A stretch of 64,000 nucleotides of DNA from Butyrivibrio sp. VCB2006 (GCF_000420945.1 NZ_ATVX01000009.1:62001-126000), one strand, 5' to 3'; positions 34,248-43,305 are shown, numbered from the stretch's first letter. Program-made: numbers and translations. Notes: generated by a model not told the origin, from the sequence alone.

Positions 34248-35410
34248 CGCTTTACAGGAAGTTCAGACCGCAGAATTATGACGAGGTTAAGGGTCAGGAT
34301 CATATCGTTAAGGCACTTAGGAATCAGGTAAAACATGACGTGGTCTCTCATGCATATCTTTTTCATGGTACGAGGGGGACCGGAAAGACAACGATGGCCA
34401 GGATCTTTGCGAAGGCGGTTAACTGTGAGAACCCAGTGGATGGTAATCCTTGCGGAGGGTGCGAGTTTTGCAGATCTATCATGGATGGAAGTAGTGCAAA
34501 TGTTATTGAGATAGATGCGGCTTCTAATAACAAGGTCAGTGACATCAAAAGGATCCTTGAGGATGTTTCGTATCCGCCAATAAATGGGAAATGGAAGATA
34601 TACATTATTGATGAGGTCCATTCGCTTAAGGGACAGAGGGGAGAGGCTTTTGATATGCTTCTAAAGACCCTGGAAGAGCCTCCGGCGCATGCGGTTTTCA
34701 TCATGGCAACGACAGATCCTCAAAAAGTCCCTGCGACCATTCTATCCAGGTGCCAGCGGTATGAATTTCGGAGGATCTCAGTTGACCTTATAAAGATGAC
34801 GCTTCAGAGTGTGGCGGCCTCTGAAGGGATAGATGCTGAAAACAGGGCGCTGGAATACATTGCGAGAGTGGCAGATGGGTCTATGAGAGATGCGCTGAGT
34901 ATATTGGAGCATTTCGTGACAATAGGCGAAGATAGGCAGCTTACGTACAACTTTGTGGTTAAGGCTTTGGCTAAGAGTGATATGGAGAAGATGCATAAGC
35001 TGTTTCAGGCGCTATATCACAAGGATCTTCGGACATCAGTACTGATCTTATCAGAAGCTAATAGTAGCGGAATCAATCTATTTGGGTTTATAAACGACTT
35101 CGTCTGGTTCCTTAGAAGTATTATGATCGCGCAGGTGACGGAAAATCTTGAGGATTTCTTTGATGCACCGGAGGAGACGATAAGATCTGTAAAGGAACTT
35201 GCTGGGAGTGTGGATCAGTATACGATTAATGAACTGGTAAGGATTTTTTCGGATCTGTCTTCTAACATAGCTCGTTCAGGTCAAAAGAGGGTAATGATAG
35301 AAGCTCTGTTTGTCCGGCTTTGTAGGAAAGATGAGAAAAAAACTATGGAGGACAGGATAAGCCTTCTTGAGGAGCATGAAAAAGACATTAGAAATCAAAT
35401 AAGCATATAG
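34235..35410 (+). CDS. dnaX: DNA polymerase III clamp-loader subunit, gamma-length DnaX
   Basis: A 391-residue clamp-loader ATPase. Walker A (GTRGTGKTT, about 45-53), a four-Cys zinc finger (CENPVDGNPCGGCEFC, about 64-79), Walker B (IIDEVHSLKG, about 119-128), sensor 1 and the SRC motif (LSRCQRYEF) are intact. It ends after domain III and lacks the tau-type C-terminus that contacts DnaB and the polymerase, so it resembles gamma. It is encoded on the plasmid beside other replisome genes and likely joins the host or plasmid clamp loader. Strong hairpins follow. Confidence 0.93.
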   Translation: MGYIALYRKFRPQNYDEVKGQDHIVKALRNQVKHDVVSHAYLFHGTRGTGKTTMARIFAKAVNCENPVDGNPCGGCEFCRSIMDGSSANVIEIDAASNNKVSDIKRILEDVSYPPINGKWKIYIIDEVHSLKGQRGEAFDMLLKTLEEPPAHAVFIMATTDPQKVPATILSRCQRYEFRRISVDLIKMTLQSVAASEGIDAENRALEYIARVADGSMRDALSILEHFVTIGEDRQLTYNFVVKALAKSDMEKMHKLFQALYHKDLRTSVLILSEANSSGINLFGFINDFVWFLRSIMIAQVTENLEDFFDAPEETIRSVKELAGSVDQYTINELVRIFSDLSSNIARSGQKRVMIEALFVRLCRKDEKKTMEDRISLLEEHEKDIRNQISI

Positions 35411-35414
35411 ATCA

Positions 35415-35463
35415 GGCGGGCCTTCGGGCCCGCCAATTCATGTACAAAAAAAGGTACATGAAA
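35415..35463 (+). terminator. double hairpin after dnaX
   Basis: A perfect 8-bp GC stem with a TTCG tetraloop (35415-35434), followed by a second hairpin TTCATGTAC-A-rich loop-GTACATGAA (35437-35462). The second has the A-rich loop shared by the hairpins at 38949, 39671, 43271 and 44813. Confidence 0.75.
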
Positions 35464-35521
35464 TCTTTTATAATGAGGTTATAAAACAATGAGAAGGCAC
35501 TTAAACACAGGAGATACAGGA

Positions 35522-35872
35522 ATGTGCAAAGAGGGACCAAGAGGAGTTTTCTGGCTTGTAGAAGATGAACTTATTATTGCCAGATATGAAGAATGGGCAA
35601 CCGAAGGCCTGTCAAAGGCTGGAAACAACTACAATCATGAGAGGCTTTGGGAGAGTGTTAAGCCAAGGGGATGTAATAAGAAATACAACTATTATCCTCG
35701 GGGAAGAGTGGAAGTCTCGAACAAGGGAAAACCGCTTGTTTATATGAGTCCTTATATAGGGAACGAGCAGGTACAAGAGGTTCTGGAGGTATTTGGGATA
35801 AATGAAGCCCCCATAATACATATAGATGGCAGCAAGCACTACCATTGCCACTTTGATGAGGAGATGCCTTGA
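35522..35872 (+). CDS. small protein, unknown function
   Basis: A 116-residue soluble protein without a recognised domain. The ATG at 35522 follows AGGAG by eight bases and is preferred over an ATG 33 bases upstream, though TGAGG also precedes that one. The C-terminus has a His-rich segment (HIDGSKHYHCHFDEE) that might bind metal. A TATAAT-like element lies about 50 bases before. It forms a single-gene unit between the dnaX hairpins and the phosphatase promoter. Confidence 0.55.
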   Translation: MCKEGPRGVFWLVEDELIIARYEEWATEGLSKAGNNYNHERLWESVKPRGCNKKYNYYPRGRVEVSNKGKPLVYMSPYIGNEQVQEVLEVFGINEAPIIHIDGSKHYHCHFDEEMP

Positions 35873-35892
35873 TATACTTAAGGTATGACGTG

Positions 35893-35909
35893 TGGACATA
35901 TTTTGTCCT
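35893..35909. promoter_or_regulatory. TGGACA-N5-TGTCCT palindrome, copy 1 (phosphatase gene)
   Basis: A 17-base palindromic site 42 bases before the phosphatase start, followed six bases after TGTCC by a -10-like TATAGT. Shared with copies at 48529, 58343 and 60295. Confidence 0.6.
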
Positions 35910-35951
35910 CGTTTTATAGTAAAGTATTATAAGGCTTTTTTAGGGGGTACT

Positions 35952-36707
35952 ATGTCAACATATGTAGTGGCAGATATACATGGACAAATGAATACGTTTC
36001 TGGCTGGTCTCAAGGCTATTGAGTTCTCGCATGAGGATCAGCTGTTTGTCCTGGGTGATGCCATAGACAGAGGCCTTGATGGAATCAAGATTCTCCAAAA
36101 GATCATGGCAGAGGCTAATATGGACCTGATTATTGGAAATCATGAGTTCATGATGCTAAATTCTGTGGACCCCGGAGGCAAGAATGAGTGGAACGGAAAA
36201 GACTGGGACCTTTGGCTATTTTACAATGGTGGTGACAAGACGTACGCGCAGTATGAGACCTTGAAGAAAGCTGAAAGAAAAGAACTTTTAAAATGGCTTA
36301 ATGACCGGTATGTTATGGTGACATTGGAATTGGAAGGCAGAAAGATTTGTCTTTCCCATTCATATTATAAGAATGGTCTTGAGAATCTGAAGTACAAGGA
36401 TATGAACTACCAGGATGTTTGGAACATTGTCTGGACGTCCATATATCGTGATGATTTCGAGACTAAGGGCGATAACATATACGCTGACTATGATTATACA
36501 TTTGTCACAGGACATGTTCCGGTACAGAGGATTCGCAAATGGATTGAGGTTGAGGATGATTTTGGGTGCCTGAAGTCTTTTCGAAAAGGAAATTTAATCG
36601 ATATCGATGGAGGCTGTTCTTTCGGAGAAATCGATGAAGTTGATAACGGATTGATCTTCTTACGACTTGAGGATATGGAGGAGTTCCCAGTACCTTACGT
36701 TGGTTGA
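35952..36707 (+). CDS. PPP-family metallophosphatase
   Basis: A 251-residue phosphatase with the PPP motifs near the N-terminus: DIHGQMNTF (D-H-G), GDAIDRG (GDxxDRG) and GNHEF (GNHE), then GHVPVQ for the C-terminal metal His. It is PrpE/ApaH-like and could act on phosphoproteins or dinucleotides. The ATG at 35952 follows AGGGGG. Its promoter carries the shared palindrome, so it may be co-regulated with the polC operon and the kinase operon. It converges with ftsZ over a shared terminator. Confidence 0.85.
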   Translation: MSTYVVADIHGQMNTFLAGLKAIEFSHEDQLFVLGDAIDRGLDGIKILQKIMAEANMDLIIGNHEFMMLNSVDPGGKNEWNGKDWDLWLFYNGGDKTYAQYETLKKAERKELLKWLNDRYVMVTLELEGRKICLSHSYYKNGLENLKYKDMNYQDVWNIVWTSIYRDDFETKGDNIYADYDYTFVTGHVPVQRIRKWIEVEDDFGCLKSFRKGNLIDIDGGCSFGEIDEVDNGLIFLRLEDMEEFPVPYVG

Positions 36708-36733
36708 TTAAAGCCAGGTTTCCCTGGCTTTAA
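36708..36733. terminator. bidirectional terminator, phosphatase and ftsZ
   Basis: A perfect 11-bp stem TTAAAGCCAGG (36708-36718) with CCTGGCTTTAA (36723-36733) and a four-base loop; the A/T ends give a U-run in either direction. Confidence 0.8.
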
Positions 36734-36737
36734 TAGT

Positions 36738-37916
36738 TTAGCTTGGCTTATGGAGCAAAAACTCTGGAATTTGCAGTTGGACAGGCTTCGGCTTTGGTTT
36801 CGACTGAAGAGTAGAAACAGTCGGGATGTCTGATGCCTGCTTTGCATTCTTTAGGAAGTCCAGGTTGGGATTTATCTGAGGAGCGGGCTCTTTAGGCGTG
36901 ACGAGTACTTTTGTGGCAAATTCTTTTGGGTCAGGAGTTGAGGGTTCCTGAACAGTAGAAACCTGCTTCATTCCAGTTGCAATAACTGTTACGACTATTT
37001 CCTCAGAAGATGGATCGCCGCTTACAGTACCCCAGAAGATGTTAACATTGTCGCCAGCCTGCTCTCTTATGTAGGAAACAGCTTTATTAAGAGCAACAAG
37101 GTCGACTCTTCCGCTAGTGTTCAGAAGTATATTGGATGCTCCGGTTATTCTGGTGTCGAGAAGTTGAGAGCTGATAGCTTTTTCTACAGCATCAACTATT
37201 GTCTCTTCTCCGGAAGCTATTCCGATGCCAAATAAGCCGTAACCTTTGTCTTTAAGTGTGGATCTGAGGTCGTTAAAGTCAAGGTTTATTGTTCCGTGAT
37301 TGAAGATGATATTAGTGATGCCTTCGACTGTGTATCTCAGAACTGAATCACACAGGGTGAAGGCTTCATCAAGAAAGAACTGCTTATCAGTGATTGTGAG
37401 GAGCTTGTCATTAGGAATGACCAGCAGAGTGTCGATGTTCTGCTCAAGTTTTTTTAACCCCGTCTGAGCTGCATAGACTCTGGGCTTGCTCTCGAAAGAG
37501 AAGGGCATTGTAACTACTGCAACGGTAAGGATTCCCAGGTTTTTACAAATCTGAGCTACGACCGGAATGGCGCCGGTTCCAGTGCCGCCACCCATTCCGC
37601 AGGTTAGGATTACCATATTTGCATCATGGACGAGCTCTGCTATATCTTCTTCGCTCTCTTTTGCGGCGGACTCCCCTACAGTAGGGTCGCCGCCGGCACC
37701 GAACCCTTGCGTGAGTTTTGTGCCGAGCTGAAGTCGTTTGGTGGCTGGACATTTATCCAGAGTCATGGAATCAGTATTAAGTGCTGCGTATGTAACATAA
37801 TCGGATGCCTTTTCGATCATCCTTGTTATGGCGTTGTTTCCCCCACCGCCAATGCCAATGACCATGACTTTTGGCATGGTTTTGCTGTTTGCAAAAGATT
37901 CTTTTATCTCAAGCAT
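36738..37916 (-). CDS. ftsZ: plasmid-encoded FtsZ
   Basis: A 392-residue tubulin-family GTPase. The glycine-rich P-loop is [10 protein letters not shown], the tubulin signature GGGTGTGA, and the T7 loop NLDFNDLR keeps the GTP-hydrolysis residues. After a flexible linker (about 320-380) it ends with [10 protein letters not shown], close to the FtsZ C-terminal peptide that binds FtsA and other partners. It is thus a full FtsZ, not a TubZ or RepX. The ATG at 37916 follows GGGAGG. It is divergent from an XRE/ImmA pair over palindromic operators. Confidence 0.92.
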   Translation of the reverse strand: MLEIKESFANSKTMPKVMVIGIGGGGNNAITRMIEKASDYVTYAALNTDSMTLDKCPATKRLQLGTKLTQGFGAGGDPTVGESAAKESEEDIAELVHDANMVILTCGMGGGTGTGAIPVVAQICKNLGILTVAVVTMPFSFESKPRVYAAQTGLKKLEQNIDTLLVIPNDKLLTITDKQFFLDEAFTLCDSVLRYTVEGITNIIFNHGTINLDFNDLRSTLKDKGYGLFGIGIASGEETIVDAVEKAISSQLLDTRITGASNILLNTSGRVDLVALNKAVSYIREQAGDNVNIFWGTVSGDPSSEEIVVTVIATGMKQVSTVQEPSTPDPKEFATKVLVTPKEPAPQINPNLDFLKNAKQASDIPTVSTLQSKPKPKPVQLQIPEFLLHKPS

Positions 37917-38080
37917 GTTTACCTCCCGTTTGCACAAGTGCAAGTTTGGCGTAATGATGATTTGCATTTATGCAAGTAATGTTATGATTTACAATATAGC
38001 GTTTATGCAAATCAATGTCAATAATAATTTGCATAAATGCAAATTTTGGTGTATGATGTACCACAGACGAGGTAACGCAT
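37917..38080. promoter_or_regulatory. divergent ftsZ / XRE promoter with TTGCAY-RTGCAA operators
   Basis: Three 14-base palindromes: TTGCACAAGTGCAA (37930-37943), TTGCATTTATGCAA (37962-37975) and TTGCATAAATGCAA (38029-38042), plus a weaker TAGCGTTTATGCAA (37997-38010). They are spaced about 32-35 bases, three helical turns. The XRE regulator at 38081 is the obvious binder, giving joint control of ftsZ and itself. Confidence 0.75.
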
Positions 38081-38524
38081 ATGCAGATTGGTGAAAGACT
38101 TAAAAACAAAAGAAAAGAACTGGGAATATCTGTAGAGAGCATTGCAGAGCAGCTTGGTGTGTCCTATACGACCATATATCGCTATGAAGCATCAAGCATA
38201 AGCAAGATTCCTGTGGAAACATTTGATAAGATATGCAAGATCTTAGGTGTCACACCGGCTGAACTGATGGGGAATGAAGAGGCCACTGATGCTGACAAAG
38301 AAGAGATTGCAAAGCTGCCAAATCATTTTGAGAATCCGCAGGAAGCAATTGAATTTATTCTAAAAACACCGACGCTTGCTGCGTTTGGTGGTTATGACCC
38401 TACCCAGATGGATGAGGAGACAATCGTCGAATTTGCAAATGAGCTACTGGGCCATTTAAAAGTTATGAGTCATAGATATCAGACAAAGGGGGCTCCGGGG
38501 GATGAGAAAGCAGGAAATCGTTGA
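38081..38524 (+). CDS. XRE-family repressor (ImmR-like)
   Basis: A 147-residue regulator with an N-terminal helix-turn-helix (about 5-60: ISVESIAEQLGVSYTTIYRYE) and a C-terminal helical region. It overlaps the ImmA-like peptidase gene by 23 bases. The pair matches the ImmR/ImmA switch of mobile elements, in which the peptidase cleaves the repressor. The palindromes upstream are probable operators. A link to ftsZ control is inferred from the divergent arrangement. Confidence 0.85.
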   Translation: MQIGERLKNKRKELGISVESIAEQLGVSYTTIYRYEASSISKIPVETFDKICKILGVTPAELMGNEEATDADKEEIAKLPNHFENPQEAIEFILKTPTLAAFGGYDPTQMDEETIVEFANELLGHLKVMSHRYQTKGAPGDEKAGNR

Positions 38525-38930
38525 TTTTGCAAATGGACTGAGGAATACATATCATACCAATGATCCATTTGAGATAGCCAAGATCTGGGGAATAAGAATA
38601 TTAGAGCGTGATCATGGATTCAAGGGCTTTAAAGCGCAGGCTGTTAAGTTCCGTGGATACGCACCATACATAGCAATAAACTCCAATTATACGGAGGCAT
38701 CAAAAAAAATCTTATGTGCCCATGAACTGGGTCATATCTTCTTACATGATGAGACACTGAATTACTTCGCTGATATTGGCGGAAAGATCAATATGCAGTC
38801 AGAATATGAGGCAAACCTCTTTGTGCTGGCTCTTTTGGAGGACCAGGCAAGACTGAAGGTGGATATGACAGAGATTCCGCCGTATCTGCTTCAGAATATA
38901 GTAGAGCAGAGCATAGAGCTTGAAAAATGA
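38502..38930 (+). CDS. immA: ImmA/IrrE-family metallopeptidase
   Basis: A 142-residue zinc peptidase with the HELGH motif (AHELGHIFLHDE, about 76-87) and a YAPYIAIN segment before it. In related elements the peptidase cuts its partner repressor to trigger gene expression under stress. Gene overlap with the XRE repressor supports that pairing. Cleavage would release the divergent ftsZ promoter; this is inference. Confidence 0.88.
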   Translation: MRKQEIVDFANGLRNTYHTNDPFEIAKIWGIRILERDHGFKGFKAQAVKFRGYAPYIAINSNYTEASKKILCAHELGHIFLHDETLNYFADIGGKINMQSEYEANLFVLALLEDQARLKVDMTEIPPYLLQNIVEQSIELEK

Positions 38931-38948
38931 ATATGAATTAGCTTATCT

Positions 38949-38978
38949 GGGGCATGTGCCAAAAAAGGCACATGCCCC
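38949..38978 (+). terminator. A-loop hairpin after immA
   Basis: A perfect 12-bp stem GGGGCATGTGCC (38949-38960) with its complement (38967-38978), loop AAAAAA. No strong T-run follows. One of a family of similar hairpins. Confidence 0.65.
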
Positions 38979-39012
38979 TTGCTATTATGTGAGTAGAAGA
39001 GGAGCACTGGTC

Positions 39013-39660
39013 ATGAGACGGTTGATTAAATCAAAGGACAATTTCATAACATGTCCATTAGAAAATATGTCTCTTAGAGTAGTTTTAGGGGAGCATTTTA
39101 TCCTTAAGGAGGATGAAGCCATAGTCTCAGATCCATTGTATAAAGTGATACCCAGTACTCCTGATGTCTTAGATGGTGAGCTTACACCATTGGATATAGA
39201 TCTTTTCATATGTGGTGATTATTCCTGGTACATTACGTACTGTGGAGATATGCAGCTTTCCGAAAGCGGCTTTGATCCAAGAAAGGTTTATGCAATTTCG
39301 GTGTTTTATGAAGAGGAAAGTTGCGGTAATAAAATGACGCTCCTGGCAAGAAGAGTTATTGCTAAGGATGAAAATGACAGAGAGGCCAACCTTCGTCTAA
39401 AGAATGATGTAAGTATGGCTCTTTATGAGCATCTTTCATATTTAAGGGATAATCGTATCGGCTGGATAGAAGCGGGTGATAATCTGGAAAAATGTGTCAG
39501 TATGGTATATACGCTCAAGGAAGTAATTGATCCGGAAGATTTGATGATAGAGGGTGTATTTAAGGATATGGTCATTAGCTTGGACCAGTTTCATTACGAT
39601 AGAACTCTGAAAAATGGAGAAGTGGCCTGGCTAATAGCCTATGGCCATAGGGATTGGTAA
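39013..39660 (+). CDS. protein of unknown function
   Basis: A 215-residue soluble protein without a recognised domain; mixed alpha-beta pattern with LDIDLFICGDYSWYITYCGD and ISVFYEEESCGNKMTLLARR. The ATG at 39013 follows GAGGAG by eight bases. An in-frame extension to 38920 would have to translate through the hairpin and overlap immA, and is rejected. It lies between two A-loop hairpins as its own cassette. Confidence 0.6.
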   Translation: MRRLIKSKDNFITCPLENMSLRVVLGEHFILKEDEAIVSDPLYKVIPSTPDVLDGELTPLDIDLFICGDYSWYITYCGDMQLSESGFDPRKVYAISVFYEEESCGNKMTLLARRVIAKDENDREANLRLKNDVSMALYEHLSYLRDNRIGWIEAGDNLEKCVSMVYTLKEVIDPEDLMIEGVFKDMVISLDQFHYDRTLKNGEVAWLIAYGHRDW

Positions 39661-39670
39661 AGAGCTTGAG

Positions 39671-39704
39671 GTGATGTGCTAAAAAAGGCACATCGCTTTT
39701 TTTA
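39671..39704 (+). terminator. A-loop hairpin terminator
   Basis: A 10-bp stem with two G-U pairs (39671-39680 with 39687-39696), loop AAAAAA, then a T-run TTTTTTT. Same GTGCTAAAAAAGGCAC core as at 43271 and 44813. Confidence 0.8.
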
Positions 39705-39839
39705 TTGTATTGCTGAAAGAAGTATAAATAATGTATTAAAAAGCGTTAACAAATGAACTTTCTTCGAATCGAGAGATGTAAAATGGACATGAAAACTGAT
39801 TTACTTGATAGCAACGATAAAGATTTGGAGGATTGCTCC

Positions 39840-40826
39840 ATGTACGGAACCGGCACTAAGAAAATGCTGAACATGCTTATTCTGGATATTCTGAAAGAGT
39901 ATTCCGACAGTGAGCATAGGTTGCTCCAGCAGGATATCATAGATCTGTTGATGTCCAATTATGGCTTTAGCTGTGAAAGAAGGGCGGTAAGCAACAACAT
40001 AAAATGCCTTAAGGAAATGGGTTATGACATTGTTGCAGACAAAGGGTATTATCTAAAAAGCCGCGAGTTTACTGATGCGGAGCTGCGTCTTTTAATTGAC
40101 AGTATATTTTCGTCCGGTTCTACCACAGATAAGGAAGCTCATCGCTTGGTAAAAAAGCTGGAGAGCTTTTCTAATAAGTACTTCAAATCTCATGTTTCTC
40201 ATATACATACTTCTTCAAGCGGCATGAATACAGCTAATTCACAGGTGATGGATTCAATAGCCATAATTGATACAGCTATTTCAAAGGGCAGGAAGATAAG
40301 CTTTTCCTATCTTCAATATGGTATTGACTTTAAGCTTCATCCCAAGCGCAGTGATCGGTATGTGGCGAGCCCATATCAGATGGTAAATCACAGGGGCAGA
40401 TACTATCTTATTGCTAATTATGAGGGAAAAGAAAACATTTCTCATTTCAGGATAGACAGGTTCAGTGATGTGGAGATTCTTGATGAAAAGCGTAGGCCAA
40501 TTAACAGCTTTGAGGGTTATGAGAATGGACTAGATATGTCTAAGTTTCTCTCTGAGCATGTTTATATGTATGGCGGCAAGAGCATACATGTGAAATTTAG
40601 GATAAATGAGCGCTTCATGGATAATCTGATAGACAATTTTGGCACGAACTTCAGGGCAGATCCTGATGGTGAAGAGGATATGATCGTATCCTTAAAAAGT
40701 AATCCAGACGCATTCTTCTATTGGGCGTTGCAATATGGCTTAAATGTGGAAGTGTTGGAGCCGGAGAGCATGAGAGAACGGATACTGAAGGCATGTAGAG
40801 AGATAGAGGCTAAGTATAAGAAATGA
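39840..40826 (+). CDS. WYL-domain transcriptional regulator
   Basis: A 328-residue regulator with an N-terminal winged helix (about 8-75, LLQQDIIDLLMSNYGFSCERRAVSN) and a WYL domain (about 130-210, with SPYQMVNHRGRYYLIAN and SHFRIDRF), plus a C-terminal WCX-like part. WYL proteins sense ligands, often nucleotides or nucleic acids, and often control defence loci. The ATG at 39840 has GGAGG eight bases before it; two earlier ATGs lack one. It overlaps the metallohydrolase gene by four bases (ATGA). Confidence 0.85.
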   Translation: MYGTGTKKMLNMLILDILKEYSDSEHRLLQQDIIDLLMSNYGFSCERRAVSNNIKCLKEMGYDIVADKGYYLKSREFTDAELRLLIDSIFSSGSTTDKEAHRLVKKLESFSNKYFKSHVSHIHTSSSGMNTANSQVMDSIAIIDTAISKGRKISFSYLQYGIDFKLHPKRSDRYVASPYQMVNHRGRYYLIANYEGKENISHFRIDRFSDVEILDEKRRPINSFEGYENGLDMSKFLSEHVYMYGGKSIHVKFRINERFMDNLIDNFGTNFRADPDGEEDMIVSLKSNPDAFFYWALQYGLNVEVLEPESMRERILKACREIEAKYKK

Positions 40827-42223
40827 TTAAAACCTATGAAAACATTAAAATTTTTCAGGGCGATCAGATTGGCGGTTGCGTAACTGTGATATCTTCCACA
40901 GTCAATGGTAAAACTCACAGGATTATGATAGATTATGGCTCCTCGTTGGAAGGAAGTGGAACAGTAAAAGATTTTGATTACCCCTGGGACAAAGAGCCGA
41001 TAGACGCTGTGTTCTTTACTCATTATCATGGCGATCATGTTGGTCGTATCGGTGAGATTCCAAAGAGCGTGAAGACGCTTTATATGGGTGAGACTGCACG
41101 AAAGGTAATGATCAACATTCAACGTGCTCTGACTCGGACAAAGGATGGAGACGCTGCAAGAGCGGAATTAGAACTTCTTAATGACGACGGAAGGATTCGC
41201 ACCTTCAAGAAGGCCAGGTGTATTTATAAGCACATAACGGATATTCCAGGATTCAAGATTGAACCCTATAGTGTGGACCATTCTGCATATGATGCATATA
41301 TGTTCCTCATAGAGGTGGAGGATGACTCAGTACCTGGTGGCAAGACGATAATCTTGCACACCGGAGATTTCAGAGGCCATGGCAGAAGGGGTAAAGCTAT
41401 GCTTCCGGTAATAAACTACTACATCCGTAGATATGGAAACAAGGAAGGTACAGGAAAACCCAAGAGAGATGTGGATGTACTTATTACTGAAGGAACAATG
41501 ATCAGTAGATCCGATGAGCCGGTTCTAACTGAATTCGAGCTTCAGTTAGAGGCGACGAAGTATCTGCATGAGCACAAATATGCTTTCTTGATCTGCTCGT
41601 CCACCAATCTTGATTCCCTTGCAAGCTTTTACCAGGCAGCGCAGGATGCGTCTGTTCCTTACGGTAGATATCTTTATACCTACAATAACTATTTCAAAAC
41701 ACAGCTAGATACATTCACAAAGACCGCTGGCAAGTATACTGATCTCTACAAGTTCGAGAATGTATATGAGTTGGAATTGGAAAGAGAGCTTAAGAGGCCT
41801 GAGTGGACAAAGAAAAAGACACAGAAAGAACTTATGGAATACACGGGTTTTCTTGCCGTAATTAAACCAGCTGAGTGGTGTGAGAAGTTTGTTGATCCTT
41901 TTATTGAAGATTATAAGAATGGACACATAAATGAGATGCCTGTAATAATCTATTCAATGTGGGACGGCTATATAGACAAAACAAAGGGTGCCAGAAAAGA
42001 TGAATGGATTAAGTTCATAGAGCGCCAGGAAGCTAAAGGCGTAGAAATCAAGCATCTTCATACGAGTGGCCATGCATCGGTGCAGATGCTCACCGATGTA
42101 ATAAAGGCAGTTAATCCAACAAGAGCTGTCATTCCAATGCATACAGAGGATGCGGAAGGATTTAAGTATCTGGATATGGATGAGGGATTAAAAGACAAAG
42201 TGTTTATAGAAAGGAGCTGCTGA
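40823..42223 (+). CDS. metallo-beta-lactamase/beta-CASP-like hydrolase
   Basis: A 466-residue metallohydrolase. The metal motif THYHGDHVG (HxHxDH) is near residue 68; further ligands are in LHTGDFRGHG and, at the C-terminus, TSGHASVQM and IPMHTED, which fit a beta-CASP-type nuclease such as RNase J or a Cft2-like enzyme. It is probably a DNA or RNA nuclease. Its start overlaps the WYL stop (ATGA) and its stop overlaps the next start (TGATG), so the three genes form one tight operon. Confidence 0.82.
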   Translation: MIKTYENIKIFQGDQIGGCVTVISSTVNGKTHRIMIDYGSSLEGSGTVKDFDYPWDKEPIDAVFFTHYHGDHVGRIGEIPKSVKTLYMGETARKVMINIQRALTRTKDGDAARAELELLNDDGRIRTFKKARCIYKHITDIPGFKIEPYSVDHSAYDAYMFLIEVEDDSVPGGKTIILHTGDFRGHGRRGKAMLPVINYYIRRYGNKEGTGKPKRDVDVLITEGTMISRSDEPVLTEFELQLEATKYLHEHKYAFLICSSTNLDSLASFYQAAQDASVPYGRYLYTYNNYFKTQLDTFTKTAGKYTDLYKFENVYELELERELKRPEWTKKKTQKELMEYTGFLAVIKPAEWCEKFVDPFIEDYKNGHINEMPVIIYSMWDGYIDKTKGARKDEWIKFIERQEAKGVEIKHLHTSGHASVQMLTDVIKAVNPTRAVIPMHTEDAEGFKYLDMDEGLKDKVFIERSC

Positions 42224-43245
42224 TGATTGAAAAGAATATTCGCGCCTTATCAAAGGATTTTATGGAGGATTTGCTTGAGGGTCCTTTAACACCTCTTCTT
42301 CAGCGAGTATTAAAAGATGATACTTTATGCATGGAACTGAGAGGAAAGACTGTGGATATCTATTATAGAGGCGGTGCATTATATGTTGTTGAAGAGCTAG
42401 GCAATCATAAATATAAAGTTTCGTATAATAGGAATTATGATGGTGATTCTGATATGAGTGATAAGGAGGCGGATCTTGTAGAAATCAAGACGATTGGCCA
42501 GGCAGTGGAGGATGTTCCAAGGCATAAGCAGGATATGGACTTTTATTTTGCCAAACATCAGAAACTTGAACGCGAATTCCAACAATTGATAGTGCGGGAA
42601 AATAATAATTCTGGAAAAGTCACGGATGCAACAGATTATTATATTCTTGATATTGAATATGCCTTTAATGGAAGTAATGATTGCGGAGATAAGATAAGTG
42701 CAAGGTATGACATGTTGGCAGTAAGATGGCCATCTGAAGGACCAGCGCGAAAAAAGCGAGATAGTTTACCAATCTCTTTTATAGAAGTTAAATATGGAGA
42801 TGGTGCTATGGGTAGTGGAACAGATTTATCTGTGGCAGGAATACGTACGCATATTAATGACTATATTATTTTTCGGAAAGATAATGCGTTGCTCAATCAT
42901 CTAGCAAATGACATGGCAAAAGTGTTCAATCAGAAACATATGCTTGGTCTTATAAGTAGCTATCCTGAAAAGAGAGGGAAACTAAATATTTCATTATCAT
43001 GTGATAAGCCTGAATTCTTGCTTATGTTAGTGAACCATGATCCAGCAAAGAGTACAATGATTTCAGAAATAAAGGCGGCAATTATGGATTGGAATGATAA
43101 ACCGGAAAGCATTTATCTCGATGAAATAAAAGTGGTTCAATCATCACTTGTGGGTCATGGTTTATATGGATTAGATAGAAATGGGGACAGCAGATTTAAG
43201 AGCATTAGAGAATATTACAAAGAAGTGACTGGTGAAAATATTTAG
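42223..43245 (+). CDS. PD-(D/E)XK-like protein of unknown function
   Basis: A 340-residue protein that overlaps the metallohydrolase gene by one base. The centre contains DYYILDIEYAF, ARYDMLAVRW and, 20 residues on, ISFIEVKYG, an E...D...ExK arrangement expected of PD-(D/E)XK nucleases (about residues 145-190). The N-terminal 110 residues look like a separate small domain. No family name comes to mind. Together with the WYL regulator and beta-CASP enzyme it looks like a nuclease-based system, perhaps defence. Confidence 0.62.
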   Translation: MIEKNIRALSKDFMEDLLEGPLTPLLQRVLKDDTLCMELRGKTVDIYYRGGALYVVEELGNHKYKVSYNRNYDGDSDMSDKEADLVEIKTIGQAVEDVPRHKQDMDFYFAKHQKLEREFQQLIVRENNNSGKVTDATDYYILDIEYAFNGSNDCGDKISARYDMLAVRWPSEGPARKKRDSLPISFIEVKYGDGAMGSGTDLSVAGIRTHINDYIIFRKDNALLNHLANDMAKVFNQKHMLGLISSYPEKRGKLNISLSCDKPEFLLMLVNHDPAKSTMISEIKAAIMDWNDKPESIYLDEIKVVQSSLVGHGLYGLDRNGDSRFKSIREYYKEVTGENI

Positions 43246-43270
43246 TTTATCGGCAAATACGGCAATATAA

Positions 43271-43305
43271 GCAATGTGCTAAAAAGGGCGCATTGCTTTT
43301 TTTAT
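43271..43305 (+). terminator. A-loop hairpin terminator
   Basis: A 10-bp stem with G-U pairs (43271-43280 with 43287-43296), A-rich loop, then TTTTTTT. It ends the WYL operon. Core GTGCTAAAAAGGGCGC is close to that at 39671. Confidence 0.8.

Noticed and set aside
36738-37916. TubZ or RepX plasmid tubulin instead of FtsZ
   Set aside because: GGGTGTGA signature, T7 loop and IPEFL-type C-terminal peptide are those of true FtsZ.
38920-39012. Upstream extension of the 215-residue gene
   Set aside because: It would translate a 12-bp hairpin and overlap immA; GGAG before 39013 gives a better start.
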